Origin: Ichthyophonus hoferi
Taxonomy: Eukaryota; Opisthokonta; Ichthyosporea; Ichthyophonida; Ichthyophonidae
Direction of reading: 5' to 3'
Assembly (NCBI GenBank): GCA_002751075.1
Contig: NAOQ01000091.1
Location: 54,425 to 102,183, forward strand
Length of the DNA stretch: 47,759 nucleotides
The notes beneath the pieces were generated by a model that was given only the letters and a program-made list of their open reading frames with translations, did no database searches and was not told where the DNA came from. Shown here one piece after another: positions 10,480-27,285 of this stretch. A program made the translations under genes and the position numbers. The stretch's first letter is position 1, and every line of letters starts with the position of its first letter.

Positions 10480-12660
10480 ATATTTGCTTTTAACAATATG
10501 TAAGAGGCTAATAAATTATACCATATTCTTGATTGATAGTCAGTTAAGTATTTTAGTTTTTATTTGTCACATCGACTGTTCTAAAAATGTGATCAGGTTA
10601 GTTAACCTATATGTCATATTAATGATCTCTACTGGGTGTGAGGTAGCTAATACACAACATTACTAACATATATAAGCTAAAATCAGACTGGTTCCGGGCA
10701 AGCGTTTTATTTATGAACGTAATCTACATCTAAGTGGCTAACTCAAATATCAGCTTAATCTAGGCGCGTTAGATTTTGGAACGTATTATGAACAGTTAAC
10801 TAAGTAAATTAACTGTCACAGGGTTATGAGGTTTTGGACCAATATGTAGAGTGCTACGTATTTTAATAGCTTAAGTTATTGGTTGTTTATTTGTTTTCAC
10901 TGGCATCATGCAACTCCCATCACCTCTTTGGATTACCCTGATTGGGGCACCCTATTTATTAAAAATTAAAAAGATCATACCCGGTATGAACAACTACCAA
11001 GCATGGATGAATGGGATCCTAGTCTCCTTTCGGCGTTACCGTGTGTTCTGGAGGAGGCCCGGATGACAGAAGTGCAGTTCCTTAATAATTAAGACGTTTC
11101 TGATCAAGAGATCTTTGCGCCGTACCTTGGGCTGCTCGTCCTTGAAGATGTCTGAAGTAGGTACATTATAGTATATGATATATAGTATAGTATATAGAAC
11201 AGAGTATAATATAATAGACAGTAGAAATAAAAAGGAAACAAAAATAATAGTCAATGAGAATACTAGAGAGGAGAGGCCTCAAGATAGATATATACATAAT
11301 ATAATATAATATAATATAATATAATATAATATAATATAATATAATATAATATAATACAATACAATACAATAAAACACAATATAATATAATACAATTCAAG
11401 ATTTCATACATGCATATATATACCTACTATACATACATGCACATATACACCCAATACTTGCCTATCTCTTTAAGCATCCCAGTGTATTGAATGCTAAAAT
11501 GGATTGAGTGTACTCTACCAGGGTTTGTTGAAGGAAAACTAGATTGTCATGATCCTGGAGCACATTGACAATCGCCTACGACCTGATGAGTCTGCATGGG
11601 GATGCATTGATCGATTCATCTGTTTCCAAAGCCAGATTAAGGCAATGGACAACGCGTTCGACCGGGAAATAGAATTACCTGTGCATCATGGTTTTGATGA
11701 GTTCTGTTGCAAAATATTGTGCCTCTGTAGGGGCATTCGAGGGAGCCAATGAGAGTCTTTAACATGAACAGCTTTCAGAGGACTTCCTTGAACTGGGAAC
11801 GGGCCGTCAAAGCTGATGTTGGACATCGGATTGAGTAGGTGGTGGTCGCTCAGGCCATTTCACACAGGAGTCCTAGGCAGGGGGCTTTCCACGTGATGTG
11901 TTCATGCTGGGGGAGGACTAGTGATTCTTGCACGGCCTGTCCAGAGTTTATAAAGAGGCGCAATGACCTTAATGGTAACAACACTGCCCCTTTGTTAATT
12001 CCAAAAATTTCCACTGGCATAGCTGGGAATCATATTATGATACTTAATTGTGCTATGTACCGGTGGGGGGTGTACCGGGCACCCAAAAACTAGGTCAGGA
12101 CCGCCGTTCAAGAAAATGTGGCACTTGATTCCAGGACCAAACACATTGCATTGCGCCTGTGCTTTTCACAAGAGAGAGTAGTCAATAGTAAGATCATGCT
12201 TAAGTATGATTACATCAGGTTGAATGCCGCATATCTATTTACTAAAATCCTGACTGGTGTCGCCTGGATAAATGCAATGCAACTGATCGGACTAGAGACT
12301 ATTATACACGCCATCTCAAGATTGAGGCCGAAATATTACAATGTGTATATCGTATGTTTACGTTAGTATATATATCTATATATGTTATGTTAAAATATCA
12401 TAATGTGAAGCTACTCCTATTTCAAATGTATTCATTTCTGTTCAGAGAGTGTCACACTTATCGATTGTTCTAAAGATGTATTGAGATGAGTTAATGTCAC
12501 ATTGATTATTCTAAGTATGTGATGTAATTAGTTAACCTAAACGATGTAACTAACGATCCCTACTGAGCATTAGGTAACTAACACAAACAGTAATAAAGTA
12601 TACAAGCCAAGCCCAGACTGGTCCTGGGTAAGCGTATAATTTATAAGCGCAATATAAGAG
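10480..12660 (+). mobile_element. Ty1/copia-like LTR retrotransposon, decayed
   Basis: Related LTR-like repeats lie at about 10480-10840 and 12440-12660. They share CAGACTGGT.C.GGGCAAGCG-type sequence after a TATA-like stretch (ATATATAAGC/GTATACAAGCC), and GTTAACCTA before it. Between them is more GC-rich, once-coding sequence (11000-11160 and 11540-12330). The part near 12130-12310 resembles the C-terminal RNase H end of Ty1/copia polyproteins (RTKHIALR..., then AAYLFTKIL, compare R.KHI.I.. and ADIFTK.L). The element is broken in many places, far shorter than a full element, and looks old. Confidence 0.65.
11294..11397. repeat. (ATAAT)n microsatellite
   Basis: About twenty copies of a five-base unit, nearly pure for the first 60 bases and then with interspersed C (ATACA variants). 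It lies inside the copia-like fossil and creates spurious long frames on the minus strand. Confidence 0.95.
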
Positions 12661-13260
12661 TTAATCTGTTGGAACCAAAGCGTTCTATTTTTTTTTTGTT
12701 TTGTTTTTTTATTAACTATATTATCAATTTTCATGATCGGCACAGTATTTGTTAATTGCGTGATGTTTTTCAATCCGGTAAATTGATTTGCTAATACATA
12801 TTACGTGAGCAGATAAGCCAATAAGGTAGTTAGACAAAGCGCCTTTTTTAGTAAGGGTATATTAGAATTGGATTACCAGGATAAGATCGGGAAGTATATA
12901 AAAAGAACAAAAACAACTAATAAAAGATACTGTTTCCAGTTGTCAAAAATCTACTTTTCAAGTTATGTGCTTCATGTTTTGTTTTATATTATTTCTATTG
13001 TTTTCAAAGAAGTTGGAGTAGATAATCCAGATACTTGACTGGATCAACTGATTAAGTTTGGTGTGGATTCTTCTGATAATAATAATCCCATAACTATATA
13101 CACGCAGCCACAATTAGATCACAGTTATTATATATACAATATATCACCGAGTAAGCAGCTAAAAGCTTCTATATCCATTAATCAACAATTAAAAAAGAGA
13201 GCTTCAGGAGCAGATAACTCGAGCTTTAGCCTGCCTTTTACCTGACGACAACTACCTGAT
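12661..13260 (+). mobile_element. retroelement-related remnant
   Basis: The start (GGAACCAAAGCGTTCT plus T run, 12670-12715) belongs to repeat family B. A TATA-like TATATAAAAAG (about 12895) and an AATAAAAG (about 12920) follow, and then an open stretch at 13063-13245 with no recognised domain. The order resembles an LTR followed by the start of an internal region. Broken; family not assigned. Confidence 0.35.
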
Positions 13261-13283
13261 AGAACTCAGTATAACAGATACAA

Positions 13284-13830
13284 GTCCTATTTTCAATGTT
13301 ATTTAACTAGTTAAATTAGACATTGGCTTAATCATGTATTTAATTAACAATTCTCACTGGACGTTAAGTAGCTTATACCAACACTAATTAAATATATAAG
13401 CCAAGCTCAGACTGGCAGACTGGTCCTGGGTCAGCATTTTCTTCATAAGCGCAATGTACGAGCTTATCTAGCTAGCTAAATTGGATATCGGCTCAATCTA
13501 AGTGCTAGATTTTGTAACATTTCTTGGAACAGTAGTTAATTAGGTAAATTAACTGTCATATTATTGTGGTTTGTATACTGTATTACATGACCCATAACAC
13601 ACCCAAATATAATAAATATCTTTGGTGAATAAAGTTGTGATGTATGCACCAAAAAACCGTTTCAACTTAACCGTGTTTAAATATTGCAACACAAACGTCT
13701 ATTACAATCTTGCGAGATAAACATGATACAACTGAACTGCAAACGCACGTGACAATATCTTGTACATATAAGAGGCCAATGAGTTATAGTGTATTAATGA
13801 ATGATTGATTGATGGTCAGGTTAGGAGTAG
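13284..13830 (+). mobile_element. third LTR-like copy of the 10.5-kb family
   Basis: 13284-13580 matches 10560-10840 and 12440-12660: AAATATATAAGCCAAGC, CAGACTGGTCCTGGGTCAGC, CATAAGCGCAATGTA and the closing GTAAATTAACTGTCA are shared. 13745-13830 resembles 10480-10550 (TATAAGAGGCCAATGA, GATTGATGGTCAG). Probably a solo LTR or decayed element of the same family, old. Confidence 0.55.
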
Positions 13831-14299
13831 TGTTTTTATGACTACTTTTTCATACCTATATATCTCAAAATACTTCAAATGTTTTGACAGATTCTTTTAT
13901 TAGCTAATTTTTTTTATAATAAAATAAATTATATTAAGTAAATATAAATGGGTATTCAAATTTTTTTAGAAACATATTTGTATATTTTATCATCCATTCA
14001 AGGTAAATTTGATGATGTCTAGAAGTACTTATATTTACGCAATAAGCCATTATTGCGAGCCTCCAATAACATCAAAGCATTTAAAGAACACTATTATTCT
14101 CTTATTCAATCAGATTGTCCAACCGTCTAGTTGAGTTAAACGCTTAGCCAACAAAACTACTTTAATAAAAAGATTAACCAATAGCATTCCTCTTCCAATA
14201 CTCAGTAAGCAGTAGCGGCTAGTATATAGGTAACACACACGTGTAACAACGCTGCGCTAGGACATCACTGTTTTGTGTTTTTGTTTTAACTTTTTCGCT
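13831..14299. other. region upstream of PRMT1
   Basis: No coding sequence. The last 100 bases are richer in G+C and contain TATATAGG (about 14222) and an E-box-like ACACACGTGTAA (about 14234). A promoter is expected here; the exact start is not visible. Confidence 0.4.
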
Positions 14300-19874
<5,575 letters not shown>

Positions 19875-20559
19875 ACAAATCGCCTCACAATACTGTAATA
19901 ATTTACGCCATCTTACAATGTCCCATTTGTGGTGGCCTCGAATCTTTGTATTATAGTAGATATATATAACAAATGAATTATTACACAATTTTGTGTTAAG
20001 GCAAACTGAATATACACGCATATATATATAAATATGTATGGAGATGCATGCTTTAATCTTGATTGCTGTTGTGCTTTCTTGATGAAAGCTCCCAACCACA
20101 CCTAATCCCCTTCCACTGCCTGTTTATGCAAGCTATTGGATTGGTTCTTTTTATTATTGAATTATTTTCGCCAATAAAATTTAATGCTCCTGGCAGCCTC
20201 AATGCATTTTATTTTATTATTAATATAAATTAAAGCAGACTGGTTTAACCGTATGTAGGTACACTAGCATTGCATAAGTTATTTCAGGCCATTTAGTTGC
20301 TATGATTTTTATTTTATATGAATATTTAAGTATTATGGATCAAGCTATGTATTAAGATAGAGTAAGAGTACCACATTTTTTTATTCTCTACCTCCCCACC
20401 CATATCTACCATTTTTATAGGACATCGTAGCATAAATGATTTAAAGGTACCATTTGGTTGGGTATCAGTCATTTAATTAGTTAAAGTAATGTCATTAGGG
20501 CCAAATTAGAACAGGAGTAGCCAAACCACCACATTTAAAGTGAGGAAAGGATTGGCTGA
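19875..20559. other. convergent intergenic region / 3' UTRs
   Basis: Lies between PRMT1 (+) and the RRM gene (-). It is probably both 3' UTRs with little spacer. No other gene is seen. Confidence 0.5.
20173..20178 (+). terminator. PRMT1 poly(A) signal
   Basis: AATAAA about 300 bases after the PRMT1 stop, in CCAATAAAATTTAATG. It is the first canonical signal downstream on this strand. Confidence 0.55.
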
Positions 20560-23500
20560 TTAAATTTTTCGTCCGTCGCTCAACACTAACCCGGGTAGCC
20601 TTGGTATTCTGGGTAAAACTGAATTGGGAATGAAACAATCAGTTTGTGTGGTATGGCATAAGATGAGGATGATTAGTATTATCGCCTATAAGTAAACAGT
20701 TAAAATAATAAAATCATACACTTGAACATGCACATACAAATAATAGAGAAAGAATAACGAAGAGAGTGATTGATAATGATAATAGTTAGGGACTAGGATA
20801 GTACGACAAAACAAATAGGAAGTATGTAATATATGCCATACTTAGCTAAAGGAAACCACATACATACTACCTTACTACCTATCAAAAGTGTTCAATAATA
20901 ACCACCAATGAAATGAAGCTAAGGTCACATACTATCAGCTATCGTTTAGTAATTGTTTTAAATAACACCACCTCTCTAATCAGAAGGGGTAACAATCCTA
21001 AGTACTTTCAACAAGCAATCTAGGATTTAGAAGAGAGATAAAACCCTTGCCTGGCGTCCTGCATCAATATGTCTATTTATACTTCATTTACGTATACATT
21101 ATACATGGCAAACTTATCACTAAAGCTAGCTTGAGGGGATTTGATCAAAGCCGTACAATCAAGATCCTATAGGAAGCCTAGTAATTACGCGGTCTTTCCT
21201 ATAGGATAAACCCAATACATGACATATATTTACACATAACCATACTAACCTATGTCTACATATTCCCCTATACCTATATCTACACCTACGTACAGACACT
21301 CACCAGTCAGAGGATACTCAAACCCCTCAGGTGTAGTGCCATTCAACCCTCCTATAGCCTTCTTAACTGCATCATCCTCGGCAAAGTTTACAAAACCATG
21401 GCCATGTACCCACCCATTGGATTGCAAAACTATCACATCTTCCACGGTTCCAAAGGGAGAGAATACCTACAGCGAACCAAGAATGATATAATAAATAAGT
21501 ATATTTTAGGAGTAGTAGAAAGTTTTAATTTAATGCAATTAGCAAGTTTAAAGTTTTAATATTGCTATATATATATTGATAATAAATTGGTCCGCATAGT
21601 AGTGTGGTAGTATGATAGTGGAATGATAGTATGATAGTTTGTATAGTATTATTATTATATACTAGACTACTTGTAGGTATTTTGGGATTTATGATATAAT
21701 GCATAATAACATAGATGATAATGTGTATCATGACCGTACAGGCTTCGGAGTTCATATAGCTGTCTGCATATGTATGATTGGAAGTTTGTAATAAAGAAAA
21801 AACAAGTATTTAATGAAGGGGAACCGATACAATTGGGAAGGTCGTAATCCAATGAGCACAAGATATAAATATAATATGTAATATTAAAATTAAAATTAAA
21901 ATAAGCACATATATATATATATTCACCTTCCGCAAACTTTCATCCAAGTTGGAATATTTTTCCACGAAAGGATCCTTGGGGCTAGGTGTAACATATACCT
22001 ATATAGAATTATATAGTTAAAGATGGGAAGTAACATATAAAGCTGGTTAGTGAATTTATCACCAATAATACATATTATACATATAGTACATGCCATTCCT
22101 ATCACCTATACTACAAATACCATATATTCATATACATAAACACACATATATAATCCTATCTACCTACCTGCTGATAATCATACATACATCCTCGCTTAAT
22201 TAACTACGATACAATATAATACATTATATGGACCAATTGCTGCCTACCTACTAGTAATATACCATCCGATATATAGCCACAATAAAATATAATGCTTTAT
22301 ATAAACCAAACACAGCTACCTACTAGTAATATACCCTTCTACATATAATCACAACAAAATATAATATATTATGTGGCCCAATCACTACCTACTTACTAAT
22401 AATACATCCTTCTATATTTAGCCACAATAAAATATATTATATTATATGAAGCAATCACTACCTACCCAATAGTAATATACCCTTCCATATATATCTACAA
22501 TAAAATATAATACATTATGTGGACCAATAATAGCTTACTTACCAGAAATATACCCTTCTATAGATAGCCAAAATAAAATATAATACATTATATGGACCAA
22601 TCCCGGCCTACCTAATAGTAATAAATCCTTTTATATTTAGCCACAATAAAATATAATGCATTATATGGACCAATCGCTGCCTATCCACCAGTAATATACC
22701 CTTCTATACATAACCACAGTGAAGTACAATAAATTACATACAGCAATCACTACCTACCGCATACTTATGCTGTTTAGTGACTCTGTCACTAAAACGTGGT
22801 ATCATAGCAGGGCGACCAGAAGGCAAAGGTGCTGCTAGCGCCTTGAGGGCTACATAGGTGTCTAGGGTAGAAGTGTATATATGTGAAGGTTAGATAGATG
22901 TATATAGCTCCTCCGACACAGAGTATTAACTACTAGTACTAGTATATTGACAGATTAATAATGTAGAGTAGCTAGTAGCGTTAAAACACACTATTAGGAA
23001 TACAGCCCTAACTACATTGTTGAATTCAACTCTTTACTCATACCACACTCTTGGGTTAATCCGTTCCACGAAGATATTATATATATTAAATAGGGTAAGA
23101 TTCAGTAGACTAACTGTAGTGGTTAGATATATATATATATTAATATGAAATCAGATAAACCAATTAATTTAATCGTAGCTTTCCAACCAGTGAAATATAA
23201 GCCAATTATAAACCAATAGGGAGTATACTTTATACTTCATATAATTTATTATTTTAATTCCTTTCACGTATGATTAATAGGATCAATAAGATTGTGAATG
23301 GTACTGTATAAGTAAAGTGTAGATACTATAAATGTATAGGTGTGTGTAATAGGGACCAACTAAATGGGTGTATATGTATTAGATAGTAAATGTATAGGTG
23401 GCTGCATGAGCGTATAATATATATTATAAAAACTGTTGCACTTGGGGTAGGTGTGGGATGCACATAGTAAGAACATATGCACACAGGGGTGGAGTTAAGA

Positions 23501-25911
23501 TAGATAGTGGGAGGGAAAGGAAGGAGAGAAAGACATATAGGCATAAATCAGTAGTAGATAGAGAAGGTATAGGACAACTAGAAACATGTACCATAATAAG
23601 GGTGAAAAAGATATGAATAGAGGGTAAAGTAAATAAATGATCGAATGGATAAAATATTAATAATATTATATAAATAAATATAAAAAGAAAAGCAAACAAA
23701 CCATTGGGCAAGATAAAAGCAAAGTAAATAAATGTTTGGAAAGATGAAAGAAAAGCAAATATATGATTGGCAAGATACAAAGAGCAAGAATACACTCAAA
23801 ATAGATATAAAGAGGAGATATTAGGAAGCAGTACGATGTAGATGTTTGAAGTCTTTGCAAACAAAGTAGCAGTGCCCAAAGGAGGTCTCTCTATCTGTTC
23901 TACCCGGTAGATCTAACCAGGCTTCAATGTTGGCTTTGGTGGCCACCTGGGGAGAACAAATGACTGGTTAGAAATTATGTATATGTATATGACGTAATAT
24001 AATGTAATATAATGTAATACAATATAATATAATGTAACCAAATGTAATCCAATGTGACATAATGTAATTGAATGTGATAACATTTAATAACATATAATCT
24101 AATACGCTATCTATAATTATTGTAGATGATACCAATCTGGATATCATGTCTGGTTAAAAATTATATATAGTGTGTGATATGATCTAATATGATGTCCTAT
24201 CATATGAATTAATACATATATACACACATACATACATCATACATACATACATACATACATATATACATGCATACATACATACATACATTATACATACATA
24301 CATACATTATACATACATACATACATAAATACGTACATACTTACATATACACATATATACAGACATGCATACATGCATACTATCATACATACATGCCTTA
24401 TAATACTCATTGGCTAGTTTAGTCAATTCATGCTTCTCATAGCCAATAGGAAAGTATCTCATATATACTGTACTCAGATACCGCACTGATTGCATGGCAG
24501 TCTAGCAAGATGTCGTGTGGTGTTAGACTATTGGTAAATAATCATATATATTAAGAGGTTTTCCTATGGTTAAATGTATGTACGTTCATAATATTTTGTG
24601 ATTATATTTATATGTGAATATATATGTACAAATATGTTTAAAGTATTTGAACATTTATTCATATATATACACATACATATATACATATATACATATATAC
24701 ATATGCATGTATATAAATCAGTATAATTTGAAACCATGTATATACATATATATATACTCGTACGCCTATGTATATATTTTTATATTTGCTAAATGTGTAT
24801 TAGTTAGTAGAAATGTTAATGTATAAATGAGCATAAATTTATGCTTATATCTTTACATGTACATTGATTACCTCTATATACGGACACATATTTTTGTTTA
24901 GGTATGTAACTAATGCGACAGAAGCAACCATAATATATTTAAACACCAAAAATAACTAAAATAACATTACATTTACAATAGTAAATAATTGTTTGTAGTG
25001 GTATGTTAGTATGATATTATTAGAGCTGCTTGTGTTATTTACCTCTTTCTTCATTCTTGCTCATCATCTATTATTTTCACACCATTATTCATATGCACTT
25101 TCTTTTGGTATTTATTATATATATATTCATATTGATATGAATAATGATATACATTGTCTCTCACATTACCATAAAGTTGATCAGTACGATCACATCAAAA
25201 AACACAAATATTTCACCATTGTTTCCATAATAACACAAATATTAGCTTTGTTAATCTCATAACTTTAAACTACTCCTTTATAGTATATTATAGTTTTATG
25301 TCAAAACAACGTTTTAAAAATCAAAAGCGCCTAAGAGTATGGATAGTCAAAATTACACTCGACGCACCTACCACCACTCCTACAAAAAGCAATAATACAA
25401 TACTTCATTCTAGTACATTCGTTTTCACACAACAGATAAAGAAATATATATATATATATATATATATAACCTACACCGTGCATCCACCCCACACTCCCAG
25501 ATAAAACAGTATTATATTACTCCGTTCCAATACAAATTATTTTGTTTCACTGAATTATTAGAGAAGAATATATATACTCTGCACTCTTCCTTTAGTTAAC
25601 TTACAACACATGATTTGATGGATGTCGGCGATTTCAGCGCGAATAACATGTCCACTTAAAGAAAGAAGAAATGTAATTACTAAATTATATACAAGCTGGT
25701 GAATAAAATAAAATAATGGTTGACATGATATATCAACTCTCTTAAATAAAATATGTATGAAATACAAGTAAATTGGCAAACAACGAATAATAAATTATAT
25801 AAAATAATAAATAATAGTAGCTCAGGGGTGCGCTACGATGGATTGTTTAGATGATCTATTGGTGTGTGGCTCACCAATCAGCATCTAGGAGGCGACGACG
25901 TATCAAAAGTC
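20560..25911 (-). CDS. RRM-domain RNA-binding protein, N-terminal part unrecognised
   Basis: Exons in order of reading, phases agreeing: 25875-25911, 25605-25654, 24397-24485 (or from 24501), 23904-23946, 22758-22861, 21927-21998, 21304-21466, and a tentative last exon 20560-20618 ending in TAA. The last full exons give one RRM: beta1 KYAVYVTPSP, helix LDESLRKVFSPFG, beta2 VEDVIVL, RNP1-like GHGFVNF, then KKAIGGLNGTTPEG, a loop like that of ELAV/CELF proteins. Before it come helical-looking stretches (LTKLANEYYKVATKANIEAW; LPSGRPAMIPRFSDRV) that I cannot assign. The exon ending at 24397 uses a GC donor (AAG/GCATGT) if joined as proposed. An alternative reading of exon 23904-23946 runs on to a stop near 23826. 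The 5' start was not found, so the gene is partial at that end. Confidence 0.6.
22200..22757 (-). repeat. ~73-bp tandem array in RRM-gene intron, about 8 units
   Basis: Units recur at about 22241, 22317, 22386, 22459, 22533, 22606, 22680 and 22751. Each has CTACCTA, AGTAATATACCCTTCTA, AGCCACAATAAAATATAAT and TTATATGGACCAAT-like blocks. On the sense (minus) strand each unit contains a GGTAGGTAG-type sequence. The unit nearest the exon provides the true splice donor (exon end 22758, donor GTAGGTAG), so the array is a string of donor-like sites starting at the exon edge. Confidence 0.9.
23460..23860. repeat. purine-rich intronic tract with degenerate repeats
   Basis: Purine-rich on the plus strand, therefore pyrimidine-rich in the RRM transcript. 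Blocks such as AAAGTAAATAAATG (23623 and 23720), AGAAAAGCAAA (23686 and 23751) and GGCAAGATA (23707 and 23770) recur about every 60-100 bases. Long hydrophobic minus-strand frames here are a product of the skew, not genes. Confidence 0.6.
23985..24375. repeat. AATGTAATAT and CATA simple repeats
   Basis: 23995-24100 is a degenerate AATGTAATAT repeat and 24215-24375 is mostly (CATA)n. Both sit in the intron between RRM-gene exons 24397 and 23946. Confidence 0.85.
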
Positions 25912-27285
25912 CTGGAAGGTTAGTGTGATGGACTACTATTGGCTTTTTTAAATTTAAATGTTAATATTTTTATTACAATTATTATTATTTTGCCGAAGTA
26001 TTGTAAGGCGGGCTCATGAATGATAATAAAACATAAAAAACGAAAATAAACACTTGCAAGGAGGGTATCTAATCTTTATATCTAAGAAACAAAGCCATGT
26101 ATTTTTATATATAAATAATCAGTAATATAGTATCATATGAATCATTAAGCACAAGTATGTAACTACTTCCTAATGCATTTAAATAGACCCAAAATAGAAT
26201 AACATAAATCATCTAGGTGTTTACAAAATGTTAACCTAGGCCATCAACCTTTTGCATTACAGGTGGATTTTTTTTTTTCTTTTTTTTTTCTGAAAAATAT
26301 AATCAGTTTTTCATTTTGAATGTACATAATACTGTGTTGTTATGTTTAAAGCAAGACTGGATTTGTTTCAATATCATGAGCAATAGTGCTATTAGCTATA
26401 TATATATATAAAACTACCACTCATTAAATTACAAGTTGTTCTTTATCAAGTTCATAAACATCTAGTCATTAAATACAATTCAAACTTATTATTATTATTT
26501 TATACTAGCAAGTCTAGTCTACGTTAGTTTTCAATTATGGAGTTATGATCTCCATGCTAATATATCTATATAATTTACAATTCGATGATAACGGTCTCCC
26601 CAAAGCAAAAACAGGAAGACATTTCTTCTGCTTTTAAGCATTTTTACAGGATACGGCACACGATCCAATGTACCTCCACCGGCCACTTTAAGCAAAAGCA
26701 TGTATACAAATACAGAAATATAAGCGCACACCACGTAAGAATATATATAATAGAAAAACTTATATACGCGACAATAAATACTCGGCTATCCAATATTTAA
26801 AGAAACACATATTGCAAACAAACAGACCAAAGTCTTTCCATCTAGAATAAGGTGTTAACAGTTTTTGTTTTGTAGAGTCTAGAAAACCAGAGTATTTTTT
26901 GTCAAGTAAACAAGCAAGCGCAACAGGTTCCTCTAACACAATCAATTTACATAGTATATTTTAAAATTGTAGTCATAAATAAATATTTTTTTAATATGAA
27001 ATATCCGCATCCATATTTAACCGAGTATCTATTATATAATACAAAATAAAACTGTAGTGCACCTGAAGTCCTAGCCATATTTCATCATCTAGAGCAAGTC
27101 AAATCATTGGTTCCTTATCATCTCCAACACACATGCTCATGACAATAAACAGAAAAATACACGTGCATATATATACGTAATACGGCAATTAATTTTTCTT
27201 AAAATAGTGTTCAGAACAGCGATATTCGGGTATATAATATATTTTTAGAACATATGTTGTAGACTAAGTAGCATTGGGCCCACAA
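25912..27285. other. between RRM-gene exons and MOB1 stop
   Basis: Probably the MOB1 3' UTR plus any missing 5' exons of the RRM gene. An island at 26585-26740 is richer in G+C and open on both strands (minus: GGGTLDRVPYPVKMLKSRR-like), but no splice pattern joins it with confidence. The remainder is AT-rich with T runs at 26270-26290. Confidence 0.4.

Noticed and set aside
21252-21491. plus-strand frame of 79 codons
   Set aside because: Antisense shadow of the RRM exon 21304-21466.
22200-22757. CRISPR-like look of regularly spaced repeats
   Set aside because: The whole 73-bp unit is repeated with no unique spacers, and the context is a eukaryotic intron.
23424-23795. minus-strand hydrophobic frame of 123 codons
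   Set aside because: Lies in a T/C-rich intron; repetitive Phe/Leu/Ser content is explained by base skew.
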